From: Pyxidicoccus sp. MSG2 | Lineage (GTDB): Bacteria > Myxococcota > Myxococcia > Myxococcales > Myxococcaceae | Reading direction: 5' to 3' | NCBI RefSeq assembly: GCF_026626705.1 | Contig: NZ_JAPNKC010000001.1 | Span: forward strand, 8,636,001-8,700,000 | DNA length: 64,000 bases | Shown here: piece by piece, positions 60,940 through 64,000 of the stretch | How the letters are laid out: each line of letters opens with the position of its first letter | How positions within the stretch are numbered: position 1 is the stretch's first letter | Position numbers and translations under genes: made by a program | The notes under the pieces: generated by a model | What the model saw: the letters and a program-made list of their open reading frames with translations, nothing else | Database searches by the model: none | What the model was told of the DNA's origin: nothing

Positions 60940-60972
60940 CGGGCCAGGGGAGGCGCTGTCTTCCCTGGCCCG
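60940..60972. terminator. Convergent terminator hairpin
   Basis: The arm CGGGCCAGGG (60940-60949) pairs perfectly with CCCTGGCCCG (60963-60972) between the protease gene and the convergent SDR gene. There is no long T-run on either side. Confidence 0.6.
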
Positions 60973-60976
60973 TGCT

Positions 60977-61765
60977 TCAGAACACGCTGCGCACGAGGCC
61001 GCCGTCGATGCGCAGCGCGGCCCCGTTGATGGCCGAGGCGAGCGGGCTGCTCACGTAGGTGACGAAGTCCGCCACCTCCTTCGGGTCGATGAGGCGCTCA
61101 ATCAGCGAGGTGGGGCGGTTCTCCCTCATGAAGCGCCTCTCCGCCTCCGCGAGCGGCAGCCCGGGGAAGATGTCCTGCACCAGCTTCGCGACGCCTTCGG
61201 TCCGCGTCGAGCCTGGCATGACGGTGTTGACGGTGACGGCCGTCCCCTTGGTCAGCTCCGCGAGGCTGCGCGACAGGGAGAGCTGCATCGTCTTCGTCGC
61301 GCTGTAGTGGGCCATCTCGGGCGAGGGGCTGATGGCCGCCTCACTGGCGATGAACAGCACGCGGCCAGTCTTCTTCGCCAGCATGCCCTTGAGGTAATGA
61401 CGGGCGAGGCGCACCCCGCTCAGGATGTTGACCTCGAACAGGCGCTGCCAGGCCTCGTCCGTCTCGTCGAAGAAGCCCACCGCCTCGTAGATGCCCAGGT
61501 TGTTGATGAGGATGTCCACCGCGGGGAACTTGCGGACAGTCTCGGCGGTGCCCTCGGCGGTGCCGTTGTCGGCCGCCAGCTTCTCGAGCTTCGCCCCCGG
61601 CACGCGGGCGCGGATGTCGGCGATGGCGCCCTCCACGCTGGCCAGGGTGCGGCCGTTGATGATGACCGTGGCGCCCTCACGGGCGAGGGCAGTGGCGATT
61701 TCCCGACCGATGCCGCCGGTGGAGGCGGTGACGAGGGCAAGCTTGTTTTCGAGCTGGAGGTTCAT
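60977..61765 (-). CDS. Short-chain dehydrogenase/reductase
   Basis: The 262-aa classical SDR has the cofactor motif ALVTASTGGIGREIA, structural NNLGIYE (NNxG), catalytic SEAAISPSPEMAHYSATK (Ser and YxxxK) and a C-terminal end with NGAALRIDGG. The first Gly of the usual TGxxxGIG motif is replaced by Ser-Thr-Gly, common in this subgroup. ATG at 61765 gives the normal start MNLQLENKLALVT. The substrate is unknown. A broken HxlR-type regulator gene lies directly upstream, where an intact regulator often sits beside such genes. Confidence 0.92.
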   Translation of the reverse strand: MNLQLENKLALVTASTGGIGREIATALAREGATVIINGRTLASVEGAIADIRARVPGAKLEKLAADNGTAEGTAETVRKFPAVDILINNLGIYEAVGFFDETDEAWQRLFEVNILSGVRLARHYLKGMLAKKTGRVLFIASEAAISPSPEMAHYSATKTMQLSLSRSLAELTKGTAVTVNTVMPGSTRTEGVAKLVQDIFPGLPLAEAERRFMRENRPTSLIERLIDPKEVADFVTYVSSPLASAINGAALRIDGGLVRSVF

Positions 61766-61859
61766 GCCCCCATAGGTGTCGCGGAGGGAGCCGGCCTGCA
61801 ACCCTCTCTGGGGACCAGCACCTGTGACTTCGATTCAAAACCGACGCTGAAGCGGGCCC

Positions 61860-62010
61860 TCAGCGGGTGCGCTTGTCGTAGGCCTTTCGCGCGGCCTCCA
61901 CCTGCTCGCGCCGTGACAGGGCCCACCGCGCCATGGCGTCGAGGGGCGTCAGCACCTCGCGCCCCAGCCCGGTCAATTCGTAGTCGACCCGGGGCGGAAC
62001 CATCGAGTCG
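61860..62010 (-). pseudogene. HxlR-family regulator remnant (3' fragment)
   Basis: The last 50 residues of a minus-strand frame read VPPRVDYELTGLGREVLTPL and then a terminal helix, the end of the winged-helix domain of HxlR/MarR-like regulators. Upstream the similarity stops: no recognition helix is seen, and the frame runs into the start of the glycosidase gene. A neighbouring frame has FTHQTLRAIDNRL, faintly like the usual LTxTLRxLExDGL, which suggests a frameshift plus loss of the 5' part. The gene is almost certainly non-functional. Confidence 0.65.
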
Positions 62011-62098
62011 ATTGTCGATTGCGCGGAGAGTCTGGTGCGTGAAGGGTGGGTGTGAGAGGACCTCGAAGGCCTCATTCCAACGGGGCTTCGCATCGAGG

Positions 62099-64000
62099 AT
62101 GACTTTGAAACGAGCTGTGCTTCTTTTCCTGTGTGTGGGATTGGCCGCGCCAGCCACGGCGCTGGCGGTGGATCCATTCCTGACTTCGTCTCGCTCCACC
62201 ACGCTTCCCGCCAATGAGTTCTGGAACATCTACGGGCAGGGGTACGACCTGGGCGGGGGACTTCCTCCGGACCGCAACAATATGTCCTATGGCGGGAATA
62301 CCGCCTGGAACGAGTGGGATGCCCTCAAGCTCTCCTGGACCAACATCAACGGCGGCCGTACCGCGGTGGCCGGGTTCCTTCGTGGCTCCAGGGTGAATGG
62401 GGTGACGACCGAGGCCAATGGCACCTTGACCTCGGGGGCCCGGGAGCGAGGCTTTGTCTGGTCCTGGGCGATCAACGAGCGCTGGCCGGACACCTGCTCG
62501 CAGGCAGACTACCCCCGGTGCTTCGCCGCACACGGGACGGAAGGCTCCTTCCACTTCGACCAGGTGCCTGCGTACATCAATGGCATCCATCTGCTGTATG
62601 TCTGGACTCGCGACACGGCCTTTCTGCAGGAGATGCTGCCTCGTGCCGAGGTCGTCATGGACGAGTACCTGCTGGGGGTGATGGGCGGGTCGACGGGCGT
62701 AGCGGTGATACCCGGGAACGCCAACACGGGGACCTCCAGCGGCCGGCCCAGCACGTACCTGGACCAGATTCGCTCCGGCCACAAGGACACCTGGGTCAAC
62801 GCCTCGTTCTACACGGCGCTGCTCTCCATGGGAGACCTGGAAGAGGCCGCGGGAAACACCAGCAAGGCCAGTTCCTATCGCACCCGTGCCGCGAGCTTCC
62901 GGGCCCATTTCCACGATGCGTTCTGGACGGGCACGCGCTACGCGGGCTGGCGGGATGTGAATGGCGCCCTGCACGATGCCGGATACACGCACGTCAACCT
63001 GATGGCGCTGACCCGGGGGCTTGCCAGCGTGAGCGAGGCCGACAGCATCATCGAGTGGCTGGACGGACCGGTGACGGCGACGGTCGGCGGCGTTCGCGTG
63101 GGCAGCACCTCCACCTATCAGAACGTCTTCGCTCCCCGGACCAACACCTCGCCCGTGCCCGCCGCGGACTGGGATGAGTGGTCCAACCCTTCGAACATCA
63201 GCGGGCCGTTGCCGTACGGCGCGGGTATCGGGGACGGAGGCACGATGCTGTGGCTGGCCTACTACGACGTCATGGGGCGGCTGCGTTACCGGCACGCGGA
63301 TGAAGCCTTCGCGCGCTACCAGGCCATGTTGACGCAGATGTCCCGAGATACCGCGCGACTGACCTACTGCTTCCCGGAATGGGTCTGGTGCAACGGCACC
63401 GGGCGCTACGAGAATGACTTCCACGAGCGCCACGGAGAGGTGGCCACCAACGGACCGTTCCCGGAGTCCGGGCTGTCGGTCCTGCCGCTGCTCCATGGCT
63501 TCATGGGGGTAGGCGCGAACCTCCAGGGGCTGCGCGTTGCTCCGGAGCTGCCGTCGTCCCTCGTCTTCGCGTCGACCTCGGGCGTGGATTACCTGGGGGC
63601 TCAGCGCACCATCCGGGTGAGTCGTGGCCGCTTCATCTCCAACCAGGAGACCGCCACCAGTACGACGGACGTGGGGAGCTCGGTGCTGACGCAGACCTTC
63701 CTGCCGGCGGAAGCGTTCAACGAGGTCGGGGTCCTGGTCGGCACCTATGGCGTGGACGGGGTGAGCTTCACCCTCTCGCTCGAGAAGTCCGGCAATGGAG
63801 GGTTCAACTGGGTCCCCGTCGCCACGCGCAGGCTCACGGGCGTGCAGGACAATACGTGGGTCTACATGGGCGTTCCGTCCCAGGCCGCGGGAGGGTTCCA
63901 GTACCGGCTGTCCGTGCGGGACGCTTCCAGTGCGCTGGCCTGGTGGAGGGACCCGGGCTCCACCCTCTTCGGTTCCGCCGCGAGCGGCGGGACGCTGCTG
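62099..64000 (+). CDS. Secreted six-hairpin glycosidase-like protein (partial)
   Basis: An open frame of 634 codons runs to the right edge without a stop. It has a signal peptide (LLFLCVGLAAPATALA). The body matches the six-hairpin (alpha/alpha)6 glycosidase superfamily near GH78/GH95-like enzymes: FWNIYGQGYDLGGGL, FVWSWAINERWPD, DTWVNASFYTALLSMGD and GPLPYGAGIGDGGTMLWLAY, with several Asp/Glu candidates for catalysis; the last 130 residues begin a beta-sandwich. It probably degrades an external polysaccharide. TTG at 62105 has GAGG seven bases upstream and may be the true start instead of ATG 62099. Base use is slightly less GC-rich at its 5' end than in the neighbours. Confidence 0.8.
   Translation, partial: MTLKRAVLLFLCVGLAAPATALAVDPFLTSSRSTTLPANEFWNIYGQGYDLGGGLPPDRNNMSYGGNTAWNEWDALKLSWTNINGGRTAVAGFLRGSRVNGVTTEANGTLTSGARERGFVWSWAINERWPDTCSQADYPRCFAAHGTEGSFHFDQVPAYINGIHLLYVWTRDTAFLQEMLPRAEVVMDEYLLGVMGGSTGVAVIPGNANTGTSSGRPSTYLDQIRSGHKDTWVNASFYTALLSMGDLEEAAGNTSKASSYRTRAASFRAHFHDAFWTGTRYAGWRDVNGALHDAGYTHVNLMALTRGLASVSEADSIIEWLDGPVTATVGGVRVGSTSTYQNVFAPRTNTSPVPAADWDEWSNPSNISGPLPYGAGIGDGGTMLWLAYYDVMGRLRYRHADEAFARYQAMLTQMSRDTARLTYCFPEWVWCNGTGRYENDFHERHGEVATNGPFPESGLSVLPLLHGFMGVGANLQGLRVAPELPSSLVFASTSGVDYLGAQRTIRVSRGRFISNQETATSTTDVGSSVLTQTFLPAEAFNEVGVLVGTYGVDGVSFTLSLEKSGNGGFNWVPVATRRLTGVQDNTWVYMGVPSQAAGGFQYRLSVRDASSALAWWRDPGSTLFGSAASGGTLL

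Noticed and set aside
1..64000. CRISPR arrays, tRNA or rRNA genes, insertion sequences, prophage
   Set aside because: No regularly spaced direct repeats with spacers, no cloverleaf or rRNA segments, no transposase, integrase or phage structural genes were seen.

Overview
This window is very GC-rich, densely packed and strongly biased to G/C at third codon positions. Its gene content is that of a myxobacterium, most likely Myxococcaceae (Myxococcus/Corallococcus type). Supporting signs are two Hanks-type Ser/Thr kinases with long C-terminal regions, a sigma54 activator and sigma54-like promoters, several stand-alone receiver proteins, a PilZ protein, many lipoproteins, a secreted lytic-type protease with a ricin-B lectin domain, and multiheme cytochrome c. 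The assignment to family level is inference from gene content. I saw no rRNA, tRNA, CRISPR array, insertion sequence or prophage.

Left part (1-12.4 kb): a truncated, degenerate receiver/kinase gene; a four-gene nucleoside-type ABC importer (two permeases, double ATPase, BmpA-like lipoprotein) on the minus strand; and divergent from it a pyrimidine-nucleoside phosphorylase. VOC, SET-domain and PilZ genes follow, then cytidine deaminase and a deaminase-type amidohydrolase, so 1-11 kb is largely a nucleoside uptake and salvage region. A membrane histidine kinase closes it.

Middle part (12.5-41 kb): pspA with a candidate sigma54 promoter and two co-directional envelope genes; an AraC regulator divergent from an epimerase-like gene; a secreted esterase; a lipoprotein plus LolCDE/MacB-like ABC operon; a PEGA-type Ser/Thr kinase and a AAA ATPase; two peptidoglycan enzymes (L,D-transpeptidase, MltD-like transglycosylase); a tetraheme lipoprotein with its receiver; an MscS channel; a cluster of outer-membrane/lipoprotein genes including an LpoB-like and a COG3014-like protein; a ZIP transporter; a receiver; a CBS protein; and a methyltransferase.

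Most unusual part (41.1-51.2 kb): a minus-strand series encodes a kinase-ATPase-TPR regulator, an unrecognised 232-aa protein, a YcaO protein and a TfuA protein with a long C-terminal extension; the last three genes overlap by 1-4 bases. It diverges from a sigma54 enhancer-binding protein gene. The intergenic region carries three 17-bp inverted repeats at an exact 21-bp period followed by a sigma54-like promoter. This looks like a tightly regulated backbone-modification (thioamide/azoline-type) system with no classical precursor peptide; the 232-aa protein is the natural candidate substrate. Next to it is a two-gene operon for a heme-oxygenase-fold protein that seems to lack the usual heme ligand and a small Cys/His protein, behind an AT-rich Fur-like hexamer array.

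Right part (51.2-64 kb): a GDYXXLXY/DUF4401/DUF2157 membrane cluster, a zinc-ribbon pilin-like protein, a peptidase-E-like protein, ureidoglycolate lyase, an M14 carboxypeptidase, an Ig-repeat lipoprotein, a secreted S1 protease with lectin domain, an SDR with a broken HxlR-type regulator beside it, and a secreted six-hairpin glycosidase that runs off the window.
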